A stretch of 64,000 bases of DNA from an uncultured Methylococcaceae bacterium (GTDB lineage: Bacteria > Pseudomonadota > Gammaproteobacteria > Methylococcales > Methylomonadaceae): NCBI GenBank assembly GCA_903938485.1, contig CAJADF010000127.1, positions 1-64,000 of the forward strand, in the 5' to 3' direction. A program made the position numbers and the translations under genes. The notes below the pieces were generated by a model, which was not told the DNA's origin, did no database searches, and worked only from the letters and a program-made list of their open reading frames with translations. Shown here one piece after another: positions 47,834-57,900 of this stretch (position 1 is the first letter of the stretch; each line of letters starts with the position of its first letter).

Positions 47834-48885
47834 AACAACTGCAACTGATTAATAATGGCTTTTATTGCTAGCTCTTGACGAGCAATACTGGCTGATAATT
47901 GAAATTGAGCAACCGCTCTCTGTAAATTTTGTTCTGGATCAGTCACTTTAAAATACCGATTACCTTCTAAGTAATCCGTATAAAAACGCATACCTAATTC
48001 AAAAGGAATCAACTGAATGGCTGCAAACAAATAGTCATAATCTGCTACAGAAAAAAAACCTTTAACCTCAGCTAAATAGCTTTTTAAAATGACTTGGCAA
48101 ATTTCTAAATCAAATTCATTAGTACCCAGTTGATGACAAGCAGACCGTAAACAGTCGCCAATATCGTAATGCACCAAACCTGGCTTAACCGTATCTAAAT
48201 CAATAAGACTTAAGATTGATTCAGCACTGGCATCAAACAGAAAGTTATTTAATTTAGGATCACCATGAATAACCCTTAATACCAAGTCACCTTGGTGTTT
48301 AGCGTTTTCTAAAACAGGTATCCAAGCTTCATGCTGAGCAATAAAATATCGGCAAAACTCACTAAAATTATTTAACTGACCGTTATAACGGGATAAAACT
48401 GCTTGGTAATGCTCAAAATAAGACGGAGTAATATGAAAGCCCGGTAAAGTATCATACAAACCATCCGCTTTAAGATCACTTACTAAACAATGAAAGTGTC
48501 CTAAAGCAAAACCCACTTGTTGCGCTTGCTGTAAAGAAGTTAAGAACTCTAAGCTTTGGGTATTTTCTATAAACTGCAAAGCCCGCCAATATTGGCCCTG
48601 CAAATCTACAAAAAAATCTTGCTGGATGTGAGTCGGTATTAAAGCAGGAATTTTTAACTTAACAGACTCAAGTGACTTTTGACTAATATGTGCCGTTAAT
48701 TGTTGCAGATTAGCCATAATCTGCGCTGGCTCAGGAAAAACTTGCTGATTAATGCGCTGTAAAACCAGACTTGATGAATCGGAAACTACCCGATAAGTAT
48801 CATTAATAAGCCCATTACCTAGAGAAGTAATACTGTTAATGCTATCCGTAAATTGTTCCGCAATAACACTAATCGGCTTCATCAA
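47830..48885 (-). CDS. APH-fold phosphotransferase family protein
   Basis: A 351-residue kinase of the aminoglycoside-phosphotransferase fold. LGNGLINDTYRVV is the glycine loop, RVIHGDPKLNNFLFD holds the catalytic Asp and metal-binding Asn, and LSLIDLDTVKPG has the DxD metal site. The glycine loop followed by LQRINQQVFPEP resembles N-acetylhexosamine kinases more than drug-resistance enzymes, so a sugar kinase is a reasonable guess. It overlaps the MOSC gene and lies close to rdgB. Confidence 0.85.
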   Translation of the reverse strand: MMKPISVIAEQFTDSINSITSLGNGLINDTYRVVSDSSSLVLQRINQQVFPEPAQIMANLQQLTAHISQKSLESVKLKIPALIPTHIQQDFFVDLQGQYWRALQFIENTQSLEFLTSLQQAQQVGFALGHFHCLVSDLKADGLYDTLPGFHITPSYFEHYQAVLSRYNGQLNNFSEFCRYFIAQHEAWIPVLENAKHQGDLVLRVIHGDPKLNNFLFDASAESILSLIDLDTVKPGLVHYDIGDCLRSACHQLGTNEFDLEICQVILKSYLAEVKGFFSVADYDYLFAAIQLIPFELGMRFYTDYLEGNRYFKVTDPEQNLQRAVAQFQLSASIARQELAIKAIINQLQLL

Positions 48886-48894
48886 TGCTAAAAC

Positions 48895-49503
48895 TTATTG
48901 CGCACTTAAAGTAAGCATCTGGGTTAAAGATCGAATTGCTTGACCTCTATGACTCATCGCATTCTTATCATCCGCAGACAATTCAGCCGAGGCACATTGA
49001 TGATCAGGCACCCAAAATACGGGATCATAACCAAAGCCATTTGATCCAGCAGGCTTCGTTAAAATTTTACCTTCCCAAACACCTTGAGCAATTATCGGGC
49101 AAGGATCATTAGCGTGTGCCATAAAAACCATCACACAAATAAAGCGTGCCGTACGCTGTGCTTCTGGCACGCCGTCTAAAGCGAGTAATAATTTCTTGAT
49201 ATTATCTTGATCAGTTGCGCCAACCCCTGCATAACGAGCCGAAATAACCCCAGGATAACCATTTAAAGCATCAACCACTAAACCAGAATCATCTGCGATA
49301 GCCGGTAAATTACAATGTAAGGCGGCATTTCTGGCTTTGATCAAAGCATTTTCTACAAATGTACAGGCTGTTTCATCCGCTTCAGCTACATTAAATGCCG
49401 ACTGAGCCACAATTTGATGCCCCGCTAATAAGGCTTGAATTTCTTTAATCTTACCTGGATTTCCGCTGGCTAAAACAATCTGTTGTGCTGATAAAAATGT
49501 CAT
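48895..49503 (-). CDS. rdgB: dITP/XTP pyrophosphatase (RdgB/HAM1)
   Basis: Removes non-canonical purine nucleoside triphosphates. The start is put at ATG 49503 (TFLSAQQIVLASGNPGK follows); an in-frame GTG three codons earlier is possible but lacks a ribosome site. Signatures are LASGNPGKIKEI, IADDSGLVVDALNGYPGV, and GFGYDPVFWVPD, with SHRGQAIR near the C-terminus. The length of about 200 residues is normal. It follows rph by 27 bases. Confidence 0.95.
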   Translation of the reverse strand: MTFLSAQQIVLASGNPGKIKEIQALLAGHQIVAQSAFNVAEADETACTFVENALIKARNAALHCNLPAIADDSGLVVDALNGYPGVISARYAGVGATDQDNIKKLLLALDGVPEAQRTARFICVMVFMAHANDPCPIIAQGVWEGKILTKPAGSNGFGYDPVFWVPDHQCASAELSADDKNAMSHRGQAIRSLTQMLTLSAQ

Positions 49504-49529
49504 AGGGGTCACTCAAGAAAATGTGTATA

Positions 49530-50258
49530 TTACAAACTACCTTCTAGGGCAGCCTGTTGTTTTTCTAAGAGTTGCTTAATACCCGCACTAGCCAACTCCA
49601 GCATCGCATCAAGCTCTTCTTTTCTAAACGCATGGCCTTCAGCAGTACCTTGTACTTCAATAAACGCAGCGGCATCATTCATTACTACATTCATATCCGT
49701 TTCAGCATTACTATCTTCTGCATAATCTAAATCTAATACGGGTACCCCATTAAATATACCCACCGATACTGAAGCTACTTGCCCATGAATCGGACTCGTT
49801 TTAATCAGTTTGCGTTCTAACATCTTTTCAACAGCTAAAGATAAGGCCACAAATCCCCCAGTAATTGAGGCTGTCCTCGTACCTCCATCGGCTTGCAAAA
49901 CATCACAATCAATCGTAATTGTATGCTCACCTAAAGCTTTTAAGTCAACAGCCGCCCTTAAAGAACGGCCAATTAAGCGTTGGATTTCAAGGGTACGGCC
50001 ACCTTGTTTGCCATGAGACGCTTCACGATTCATACGCGTATGCGTTGAGCGCGGCAACATACCATATTCAGCCGTTACCCAACCCTCACCTTTACCCTTA
50101 AGAAAGCGCGGTACACTTTTATCAACACTCGCAGTACACAGTACGCGAGTATCCCCAAACTCAACTAACACAGAGCCCTCAGCATGTTTGGTAAAGCCAC
50201 AGGTAAATTTAATATCTCTGAGTTGATCTGGGTTGCGTCCGCTTGGTCTCATATTCAT
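49530..50258 (-). CDS. rph: Ribonuclease PH
   Basis: A phosphate-dependent 3'-5' exoribonuclease that trims tRNA precursors. It is 242 residues. [16 protein letters not shown] opens the protein, [17 protein letters not shown] is the core signature, and [19 protein letters not shown] is the active-site region. The C-terminus is complete, unlike the frameshifted rph of some E. coli K-12 strains. It leads an rph-rdgB unit and is divergent from yicC, the usual neighbourhood. Confidence 0.97.
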   Translation of the reverse strand: MNMRPSGRNPDQLRDIKFTCGFTKHAEGSVLVEFGDTRVLCTASVDKSVPRFLKGKGEGWVTAEYGMLPRSTHTRMNREASHGKQGGRTLEIQRLIGRSLRAAVDLKALGEHTITIDCDVLQADGGTRTASITGGFVALSLAVEKMLERKLIKTSPIHGQVASVSVGIFNGVPVLDLDYAEDSNAETDMNVVMNDAAAFIEVQGTAEGHAFRKEELDAMLELASAGIKQLLEKQQAALEGSL

Positions 50259-50452
50259 TCCGATAAATTTTAAACTTCAAAGTATACATTAACTCAGCTA
50301 GCTTAATACGCTCAATTTACGGATAAAATCACATTCGAGATTAAGTCAAAAAATAAATTTACACCCTAAAATCCATGAAATGGTGCAAGACCACTCATAG
50401 CGGGTTAGAATGCTTAAATTTTGAAGTTTATCGGCACTTTATTGGATTTATC

Positions 50453-51319
50453 ATGATAAAAAGCATGACCGCATACGCTGGCAGTGAAGCTAGTATTGGT
50501 GACTTAACGCTCAACTGTGAATTACGCACGGTTAATCATCGTTACTGTGACATTACACTTAAATTACCTGAACACTTTCGCTTTTTAGAAGCTGATATTC
50601 GAACTATGTTAACCGCAAAAATTAATCGCGGAAAAATTGAGTGCGCCCTGAGTTATAAAAAACAAACAAAAAATACACGTGCATTTAACATCAATATTGA
50701 TGCAGTAAAAGCATTACTGGAAGCAACAAATCTAATTGAAGAACAAATGCAAGCCGCATTATCATTCTCTGCACTTGATGTTTTAGCCTTCCCGGGGATT
50801 CAACAAGAAGCTGATTCAGATAAAACCCACCTTAATGAAGGTGTGGCGCATTTAGTAAAACAAACTTTAATACAATTATTAGAAGTTAGAGAACGTGAAG
50901 GTGCTCAACTTAAAGTTTTAATCGAAGAACGTTGCCACAAAATGCAAGGCTTTGTCTCTCAGGCAAGCGAACGTATGCCCCATGTCTTACAATTAATTCG
51001 CACTAAAATTACTGATCGCGTTACCGAATTAGTTGTGCAACCTGATTTTGATCGTTTAGAACAAGAATTAGTCTACCTTACGCAGAAATTAGATATTACT
51101 GAAGAACTCGATCGATTAAACACCCATATTACAGAAGTTCTAAGAGTACTTAACGAAAAAGAACCCATCGGCAGACGCTTAGACTTTTTAATGCAAGAAC
51201 TTAACAGAGAAGCTAATACGCTTGGGTCAAAATCAACAGATAAAGAAATGACCCAAATCTCTATTGAACTAAAAGTATTAATAGAGCAGATGAGAGAACA
51301 GATTCAAAATATAGAGTAA
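50453..51319 (+). CDS. yicC: YicC-family endoribonuclease
   Basis: A 288-residue member of the YicC/YloC family of metal-dependent endoribonucleases. The start is ATG 50453 (MIKSMTAYAG), which is the conserved family N-terminus; the frame's upstream 26 codons are unsupported. ELRTVNHRYCDITLKLPE and RGKIECALSY mark the N-terminal domain. LDRLNTHI and PIGRRLDFLMQELNREANTLGSK (core GRRLDFLMQELNREAN) mark the C-terminal domain. It is divergent from rph. Confidence 0.95.
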   Translation: MIKSMTAYAGSEASIGDLTLNCELRTVNHRYCDITLKLPEHFRFLEADIRTMLTAKINRGKIECALSYKKQTKNTRAFNINIDAVKALLEATNLIEEQMQAALSFSALDVLAFPGIQQEADSDKTHLNEGVAHLVKQTLIQLLEVREREGAQLKVLIEERCHKMQGFVSQASERMPHVLQLIRTKITDRVTELVVQPDFDRLEQELVYLTQKLDITEELDRLNTHITEVLRVLNEKEPIGRRLDFLMQELNREANTLGSKSTDKEMTQISIELKVLIEQMREQIQNIE

Positions 51320-51345
51320 TTTTGAGAGATAAGCATTTACCTAAA

Positions 51346-51388
51346 TAAAGATATAAAGCCACGTAATTCGTGGCTTTATATCTTTATA
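51346..51388 (+). terminator. Hairpin terminator after yicC
   Basis: An 18-base perfect stem (51346-51363 with 51369-51386) around TAATT, just downstream of yicC. The T content after it is modest. Confidence 0.85.
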
Positions 51389-51478
51389 AACTCTAATTAT
51401 TAGCTACTCATATTTGCCTAATTATTAACAAAAGCTTTATCATCCTAATTTTAGAATGAGTCTTAAAATCAGAACACT

Positions 51479-53008
51479 ATGCCAAAATTTGCACATCAAT
51501 ACTGGCAAATAATCGCCCTGCTCATTGGCGTTTTATACACATTGGCTTTTGCGCCTTTTAACTATGCTTACCTTGCACCCATTTCACTTAGCCTACTTTT
51601 TTTCAGTTGGCAAAATACCTCGCCAAACCTATCTTTTCTTATCGGTTATTTCTTTGGCATCGGTTCTTTTGGTTTAGGTATTTCTTGGGTTTACATTAGC
51701 TTGCATGATTACGGCGGCGCTAATAGCTTAACCGCTTGTTTTATTAGTCTTTTATGTGTGCTTTTTTGGGGGGTATTTCCCGGAATGGCCGGTTACATTT
51801 CAGCAAAAACACAATTAAACAGAAACGCTAAAGTATCTGCTATTTCCCTTCCAGTTGTTTGGATTCTAGTTGAATATTTGCGAGGCGAACTTGTTTTAAA
51901 TGGCTTCCCTTGGTTACAAATTGCCTATGCGCAATTAGATTCACCGTTGGCCGGTTACATTCCTGTTGTTGGTGCTTATGGCACTGGTTTAATTGTGGCT
52001 TTAACGGCTTCTGGGGTTGTTTGCATTGCTCAAATGCCTAAGTACAGAATCCAATTATTAGTTATTTTAATAAGCACTTGGGGCTTGGGTGCTGCCCTTA
52101 AAACAGTTGAATGGACACAGACACAGGGCGATCCTCTTAAGATATCTTTATTACAAGGTAATTTAACTCAAGATCAAAAATGGTTGCCTGAAAATAAAGC
52201 CAAAACATTACTTTGGTATAAAACTGCTACTGAAGCGCATTGGGATTCCGCGCTTATTATCTGGCCAGAAACCGCCGTTCCTGCTTATTTATCAGAAGTT
52301 AATGATGGATTTATTCAACCATTAAATCTAGAGGCACAACAGCATCATGCGACGGTCGTGGTTAGTTTGCCCATAAAAGGCGAAGCAGTTGATGAGAGAT
52401 TTAATGCTGTTATGACCTTAGGTGAAGAATCGGGTATTTACAAAAAGCGCCATTTATTACCTTTTGGTGAATACTTGCCGTTACAACCTCTGTCTGGATT
52501 TGTCCTTAATAGGCTATCGATAAAACTGAGGCAATTTACAGCAGGAGAGCTTACGCAGCCTTTATTAAAGGCTTCAGGCTATGCTTTTATTACCACTATT
52601 TGTTACGAGGATGCTTTTGGTCAAATTGGACTTATTAATATAGATAAAGCGGCTTTTTTAATTAATGTGACTAATGACGCTTGGTTTGGTGACTCAATAG
52701 AACCGCATCAACATTTACAGTTAGCGAGAATGCGGGCTTTGGAAACTGGCCGGTATTTATTACGCGCAACTAATACTGGAGTGACTGCCATAGTGGATGC
52801 TAAAGGTAAAATTGTGCAACAAGCACCGCTATTTAAGACAACCGTGCTAACAAATTATATTGCCCCCATGACGGGCTTAACGCCTTATGCCCGTTTAGGA
52901 GATAAACCAACTATTATCGTCTTGATAGCGCTGTTTTTTATGCTGATATGGCTAACGAAGCAAGCAAATAAAGCTATTAGAAATAATAAATTAGCAGATG
53001 CCTTATAG
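51479..53008 (+). CDS. lnt: Apolipoprotein N-acyltransferase
   Basis: Inner-membrane enzyme that adds the third acyl chain to lipoproteins. It is 509 residues. About six membrane helices occupy the first 200 residues (starting IALLIGVLYTLAFAPFNYAYL). The periplasmic nitrilase-like domain has the catalytic triad: Glu in IIWPETAVPAYL, Lys in YKKRHLLPFGEYLP, and Cys in TICYEDAFG. A last membrane helix (IIVLIALFFMLIWL) ends the protein. No adjacent hemolysin C/CorC-type gene is seen. Confidence 0.96.
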   Translation: MPKFAHQYWQIIALLIGVLYTLAFAPFNYAYLAPISLSLLFFSWQNTSPNLSFLIGYFFGIGSFGLGISWVYISLHDYGGANSLTACFISLLCVLFWGVFPGMAGYISAKTQLNRNAKVSAISLPVVWILVEYLRGELVLNGFPWLQIAYAQLDSPLAGYIPVVGAYGTGLIVALTASGVVCIAQMPKYRIQLLVILISTWGLGAALKTVEWTQTQGDPLKISLLQGNLTQDQKWLPENKAKTLLWYKTATEAHWDSALIIWPETAVPAYLSEVNDGFIQPLNLEAQQHHATVVVSLPIKGEAVDERFNAVMTLGEESGIYKKRHLLPFGEYLPLQPLSGFVLNRLSIKLRQFTAGELTQPLLKASGYAFITTICYEDAFGQIGLINIDKAAFLINVTNDAWFGDSIEPHQHLQLARMRALETGRYLLRATNTGVTAIVDAKGKIVQQAPLFKTTVLTNYIAPMTGLTPYARLGDKPTIIVLIALFFMLIWLTKQANKAIRNNKLADAL

Positions 53009-53073
53009 AACAAACTTATAAAAATGTTAGAATACTCAATTATTTATTATACGTAGATTGTTAAACTTATTTC

Positions 53074-55464
53074 ATGTCCAGTCATTTAAAGCTTCCCATT
53101 GAGTCACTTAAACTTACCATCGATCTAAACGGCATTGAGTTAGCTGAGGTTCCTCGCTTAGATAACGGTATCTTAGGCCAGCCTAGAGCTCAATCTGCAT
53201 TAGAGTTTGGCGTGGCAATGAACAACCCTGGCTATAATATTTTCGTGATGGGCGAAACTGGACTGGGTCGTCTAACGATGATCATGAATCATCTGGAAAA
53301 AGTTGCACAAAACCAATCGGCACCTTGTTCCTATGCCTATGTGGATAATTTTGATAACAGCAGAGAGCCCATTGCTCTTGAATTACCTCCCGAATACGGT
53401 CAAATTCTCAGTAAAGATATTGAGAAGTTTTTGGATGATCTTTTAACGACTTTTCCATCTGCTTTCGAAAGCCCAACTTATCAACAAAAAAAGTCAGCTA
53501 TTGAGCGTCAATTTGGGCAAAACTATAATGCTGCAATTGATATTGTTGATAAAAAAGCTCAATCTATCAGTATTGCTTTATTCAAAGAAAGTGAATCGAT
53601 TACCTTTGCGCCTATTAGAAATGATAAATCGCTTAACGAAGAGCAATTTCAACAACTGCCTCAAACCGAACGAGATATTTTTCATAAGCATGTTGAAGAA
53701 CTAGAAGTGAATTTAAGCGAAGTGTTATTGGATTTACCCCAATGGCGCAGAACCATGATTGATAAAATAAAACAACTCGATAGTGACACCATCAGTTTAG
53801 CCATCGATCCCATATTTTCTGAACTAAATGAAAAATATCAAAACATCGATGACGTTATTACTTATTTAGCTGAAATCAGAAAGCATTTAACGCTAACAAT
53901 TGCTGATTATTTAATGCCAGGACGCACAGCAGACCCTAGAGAATCAGCGGCTAAACGCACTGCGCTAAATGAACTATACGCACCTAATATTATTGTTGAT
54001 AATAAAGTAGAGTCTGGTTCACCTATAATTTATGAGCCACACCCTATTTATCAAAACCTATTTGGCCGCATTGAGTATGTGAGTGATCAAGGCACTTTAG
54101 TGACTCACTACCAGAAAATATGCGCCGGTTCTTTACATAAAGCTAACGGTGGTTATTTAATTCTAGATGCCGAAAAACTATTAATCTATCCGTCTGTTTG
54201 GGAAGGTCTTAAACGCGCTTTACAATCTGGACGCATCGAAATTGATTCACCTTATTCAGAATTTAGCATTAATACCATTACATTAAAACCTGAAGTCATC
54301 CCTTTAAATGTTAAAGTAATCTTAGTTGGATCACGTGATATTTATTATCTTTTAGAAGAAATGGATGATGAATTCAATGAAATGTTTAGAATCCTTGCGG
54401 ACTTTGATAATTATATTCCACGCAATCAAGAATCCATCCAAGGTTTCGCGTTGTTAATGCTTACACATGCTAAAGACTCTGGTTCTAAGCCACTAACCAG
54501 AGCAGCAATCAAGAGTTTAATTGAACATAGTTGCAGACTTTCTGAAAATCAGCATCATTTTTCCGCACACATTAAAGACTCTTTAGATATCATTGCTGAA
54601 GCCAATTTATTTTGTAAGCAAGCCCTGCAATCTGAAATTGATAAAGTACATATCGAACAAGCACTAAGTGCTAGAGAGCATCGTAATGGCCGTTTATCAC
54701 AAGCAATACTAGAAGAAATGTTGGATGGCACTATACTTATTGATACTAAAGGCGAAGCCATAGGCAAAATAAATGGTTTAACAGTATTAGAAATTGGTGG
54801 CAGTAGCTTTGGTGCTCCTGCTCGTATTACTACGACTGTTTATCCTGGTTCAAGAGGTATTGTTGATATAGAAAGAGAAGCGGAATTAGGTCAAGCTATA
54901 CACTCTAAAGGGGTGATGATTTTAACAGGCTACCTAGGACACTCTTACGCACAACAATTTCCACTAGCTATTTCAGCAAGTATCGCTATTGAACAATCTT
55001 ATGGTTATATCGATGGAGATAGCGCTTCACTAGCGGAACTCTGTTGCCTGATTTCCGCGTTAACTCGCACCCCTATTATTCAAGCCTTTGCTGTAACCGG
55101 ATCTGTTAATCAATACGGTGAAGTCCAAGCAGTAGGAGGGATTAATGAAAAAATTGAAGGTTACTTTAGATTATGTAAAGCCCGAGGACTTACAGGAGAG
55201 CACGCCGCTATTATTCCATCTGCAAATAAGCGTAATCTAATGTTAAAACAAGAAGTTATTGATGCTGTAGCTGAAGGATTATTTGCCGTTTATGCTGTGG
55301 GATCAGTAAATGAAACATTAGAATTATTAACCGGACAATATGCCGGTGAAGCGGATGAGGATGGAATGTACCCTGAAAACAGCATAAACTATAAAGCCAT
55401 ATCTCGTTTAAAAGAAATCTCTGATATGACTACTGATGACGATAAAGAAGAAGCCGAAGGCTAA
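53074..55464 (+). CDS. LonB-type ATP-dependent protease (AAA, S16)
   Basis: A 796-residue protease of the Lon-like group with an AAA domain. The catalytic dyad is Ser650 (in GDSASLAELCCLISAL) and Lys693 (in GGINEKIEGYFRLC), with the 43-residue separation typical of Lon. The Walker A-like loop at residue 60 onward reads GETGLGRLTM, with Arg in place of the usual GK[ST]. This suggests a weak or altered ATP site; I recall such variation in the YcbZ-like group, but that is not certain. TVYPGSRGIVDIEREAELG is the protease-domain lead-in. It ends seven bases from the convergent SPOR gene. Confidence 0.92.
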   Translation: MSSHLKLPIESLKLTIDLNGIELAEVPRLDNGILGQPRAQSALEFGVAMNNPGYNIFVMGETGLGRLTMIMNHLEKVAQNQSAPCSYAYVDNFDNSREPIALELPPEYGQILSKDIEKFLDDLLTTFPSAFESPTYQQKKSAIERQFGQNYNAAIDIVDKKAQSISIALFKESESITFAPIRNDKSLNEEQFQQLPQTERDIFHKHVEELEVNLSEVLLDLPQWRRTMIDKIKQLDSDTISLAIDPIFSELNEKYQNIDDVITYLAEIRKHLTLTIADYLMPGRTADPRESAAKRTALNELYAPNIIVDNKVESGSPIIYEPHPIYQNLFGRIEYVSDQGTLVTHYQKICAGSLHKANGGYLILDAEKLLIYPSVWEGLKRALQSGRIEIDSPYSEFSINTITLKPEVIPLNVKVILVGSRDIYYLLEEMDDEFNEMFRILADFDNYIPRNQESIQGFALLMLTHAKDSGSKPLTRAAIKSLIEHSCRLSENQHHFSAHIKDSLDIIAEANLFCKQALQSEIDKVHIEQALSAREHRNGRLSQAILEEMLDGTILIDTKGEAIGKINGLTVLEIGGSSFGAPARITTTVYPGSRGIVDIEREAELGQAIHSKGVMILTGYLGHSYAQQFPLAISASIAIEQSYGYIDGDSASLAELCCLISALTRTPIIQAFAVTGSVNQYGEVQAVGGINEKIEGYFRLCKARGLTGEHAAIIPSANKRNLMLKQEVIDAVAEGLFAVYAVGSVNETLELLTGQYAGEADEDGMYPENSINYKAISRLKEISDMTTDDDKEEAEG

Positions 55465-55471
55465 TTTTTTA

Positions 55472-56065
55472 TCATTCTTGTTCTGTTATAAGAATATCAA
55501 TACCGTTCTGTCTTAATCTTGCCCGAATGGTATTGACGCTATCTGTCTGCGTATAAGGTCCCATCTTTACTCGGTACCAATTAACATCACCCAATTTGCC
55601 TTTGTCAATTTTAGACTCTATTCCCATAGTCGCTAATTTTAAGCGCAATTGTTCTGCTTCTTTAAACGTTTTAAAAGAACCCGCCTGCATAATGTAATGT
55701 GTTTCTTTAGCCTTTCCTACGCGCTCTTCCCTAGCACGAGTTTTAATTTCGTACTCAGGAACTATAACCTCTTTATCTGGCAAGATAGTATAAAAATCGA
55801 ACTGTGGAATCTTAGGACCCAACTTAACTTCTGATTCGGGTTTCACCTCTGTAGTTTTTTCTAATACGAGCAGTGTCATCGCTTTCTCATCTTTCTTAAA
55901 AGCCATCGTCAATAAATAAACCAAGCCCACCGCAAATAAAATAATCACTGCAGTAAGCAACATCCACTTCCATAGACTAGCGTTAGAGCTGGATTTATGT
56001 CTATATTCAGATCTATTGCCCCAACTTTTTTTCTCTTGTGTTCTTGGTTTATAATCTCTAGCCAT
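55472..56065 (-). CDS. SPOR-domain membrane protein (FtsN-like)
   Basis: A 197-residue protein with a basic cytoplasmic N-terminus, one membrane helix at about 32-54 (WMLLTAVIILFAVGLVYLLTM), a linker, and a C-terminal SPOR domain (HYIMQAGSFKTFKEAEQLR to PYTQTDSVNTIRARL, binding denuded septal glycan). The position directly after argS is common for ftsN-like genes. The short linker and lack of recognisable essential FtsN helices leave room for another SPOR protein. Its ATG overlaps the argS stop. Confidence 0.9.
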   Translation of the reverse strand: MARDYKPRTQEKKSWGNRSEYRHKSSSNASLWKWMLLTAVIILFAVGLVYLLTMAFKKDEKAMTLLVLEKTTEVKPESEVKLGPKIPQFDFYTILPDKEVIVPEYEIKTRAREERVGKAKETHYIMQAGSFKTFKEAEQLRLKLATMGIESKIDKGKLGDVNWYRVKMGPYTQTDSVNTIRARLRQNGIDILITEQE

Positions 56066-57822
56066 TACATAGATTCGGGTGTATTAATATTTAAAAGGCC
56101 TAGGCCATTTGCTAAAACCTGTTTAATAGCGCACACCAAATTTAATCTCGCATCACGAATACAGGCTTCTTCAACAAGAAATTGATAGGCGTTATAGTAT
56201 GTATGAAACTCATGAGCTAAATCACGCAAATAATGTATAACTTGATGAGGCTCATATTGCAAAGCTGCTTTTTCTAAAACTTCTGGATAGCGTGCTAAGG
56301 TACCCAATATAGCAATCTCATGCTCCGAGTTTAACTGCGCTAAATTCTCCATACCTAAAGCAATATTTCTAGTAAAACCTTTTTCATCTAACTGTCTCAA
56401 TACACTGCAAACTCTTGCGTGTGCATATTGGACGTAGAATACAGGATTCTCATTAGATTTTGATGTCGCTAATTGCAAATCGAAATCCATATGTTGCTCT
56501 GATCGACGCATCACATAAAAGAAACGCGCAGCATCTTTACCCACTTCACTTCGCAACTCTCGTAAAGTAACAAACTCACCAGAACGTGTCGACATTTGCA
56601 CGCGCTCTGCACCTCTATATAAAACAGCAAATTGCACTAATAGTACTTTTAATTTAGACTCATCAGCACCCAGAGCATGAATAGCAGCCCTTACTCTAGG
56701 CACATAACCATGATGATCAGCGCCCCAAATATCTATAATTTGATCGAAACCACGATCCAATTTATTCATGTGGTAAGCAATATCAGAAGCAAAATAGGTG
56801 TATTGACCATTTTCTCTAACAACCACTCGATCTTTCTCATCGCCTAATTGACTAGAAGCAAACCAAGTTGCACCCTCTAGTTGATATAAATGTCCACCCG
56901 CCTCTAAACGCGCTAAAGCTTTTTGAACCGAACCGTCATCCATCAAATCTCGTTCTGAAAACCATTGCTGATAACTAACACCAAATTCTTCTAAGTCAGC
57001 CTTAATATCATCCAGAATATTCTCTAAACCAATTTGGAAAAAATCTCGATATTGCGAACCCAATAAAGTTTTGGTGCGCTCAATTATGGCATCAATATAC
57101 AGGTCTTTATCGCCACCTTCTGGTTCATCGGGTGGTGTGTTTTCTAATACCAACTCCATCGGACGTCGGTAATCATTACTTGAGTTCTTATAAATATCTT
57201 TCGCAATATCACGAACATAATCACCACGATAAGCGTTACTAGGAAAAATAACTATCTCACCACATTCTTCTAAATACCTTAACCAAACACTCGCCGCCAA
57301 GATATCCATTTGACGACCCGCATCATTTACGTAATATTCACGATGCACATCAAAACCAACAGCTTGTAACAAATCAGCAACTACAGAACCATAAGCAGCA
57401 CCTCGTCCATGTCCAACATGCAAAGGCCCCGTTGGATTAGCTGACACAAATTCAACTTGCACCTTTTTACCTGCGCCTACTTTACTTAAACCGTAGTTCT
57501 TGCCTAACTCATGAATCTGGCTAACAATTTGATATTGTGAATTTGGATTAATAAAAAAATTAATAAACCCAGGACCCGCCAATTCAACTTTAGTAACAGC
57601 ATCATCTTGTGGCAATGCCGCAATGATTTTTACAGCAAGTTCTCTAGGATTCAATTGAGCCGGCTTAGCCAGTATTAAAGCTAAATTAGATGCAAAATCG
57701 CCATGCTGAGCATCACGAGCGCGATCTATTGTAATCTGTGGATTTAGTTCTAAGCTAATAACCCCCTCATCTTTAAGAGTTTTAATAGCGTGTTGAATCA
57801 GGTCCTCTATTTTTTGTTTCAT
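56065..57822 (-). CDS. argS: Arginyl-tRNA synthetase
   Basis: Class I synthetase of 585 residues. The HIGH motif appears as HVGH in [17 protein letters not shown]. The KMSKS-like loop reads [15 protein letters not shown]. The N-terminal Add1 domain and the C-terminal anticodon domain (helical, ending [12 protein letters not shown]) are both present. It lies between priA and the SPOR gene on the same strand, so priA-argS-SPOR may be one transcript, though 78 bases separate priA from argS in the order priA first. Confidence 0.97.
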   Translation of the reverse strand: MKQKIEDLIQHAIKTLKDEGVISLELNPQITIDRARDAQHGDFASNLALILAKPAQLNPRELAVKIIAALPQDDAVTKVELAGPGFINFFINPNSQYQIVSQIHELGKNYGLSKVGAGKKVQVEFVSANPTGPLHVGHGRGAAYGSVVADLLQAVGFDVHREYYVNDAGRQMDILAASVWLRYLEECGEIVIFPSNAYRGDYVRDIAKDIYKNSSNDYRRPMELVLENTPPDEPEGGDKDLYIDAIIERTKTLLGSQYRDFFQIGLENILDDIKADLEEFGVSYQQWFSERDLMDDGSVQKALARLEAGGHLYQLEGATWFASSQLGDEKDRVVVRENGQYTYFASDIAYHMNKLDRGFDQIIDIWGADHHGYVPRVRAAIHALGADESKLKVLLVQFAVLYRGAERVQMSTRSGEFVTLRELRSEVGKDAARFFYVMRRSEQHMDFDLQLATSKSNENPVFYVQYAHARVCSVLRQLDEKGFTRNIALGMENLAQLNSEHEIAILGTLARYPEVLEKAALQYEPHQVIHYLRDLAHEFHTYYNAYQFLVEEACIRDARLNLVCAIKQVLANGLGLLNINTPESM

Positions 57823-57900
57823 TGCTGCACTGCGAAGTTAAATCGGATAAATATAACTGCATTATCCATTAAATTGTCGTGTTTATCCATTCAAACAATA

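Noticed and set aside
50375-50452. N-terminal extension of YicC
   Set aside because: The 26 extra codons precede the conserved family start MIKSMTAYAG and lack a ribosome binding site.
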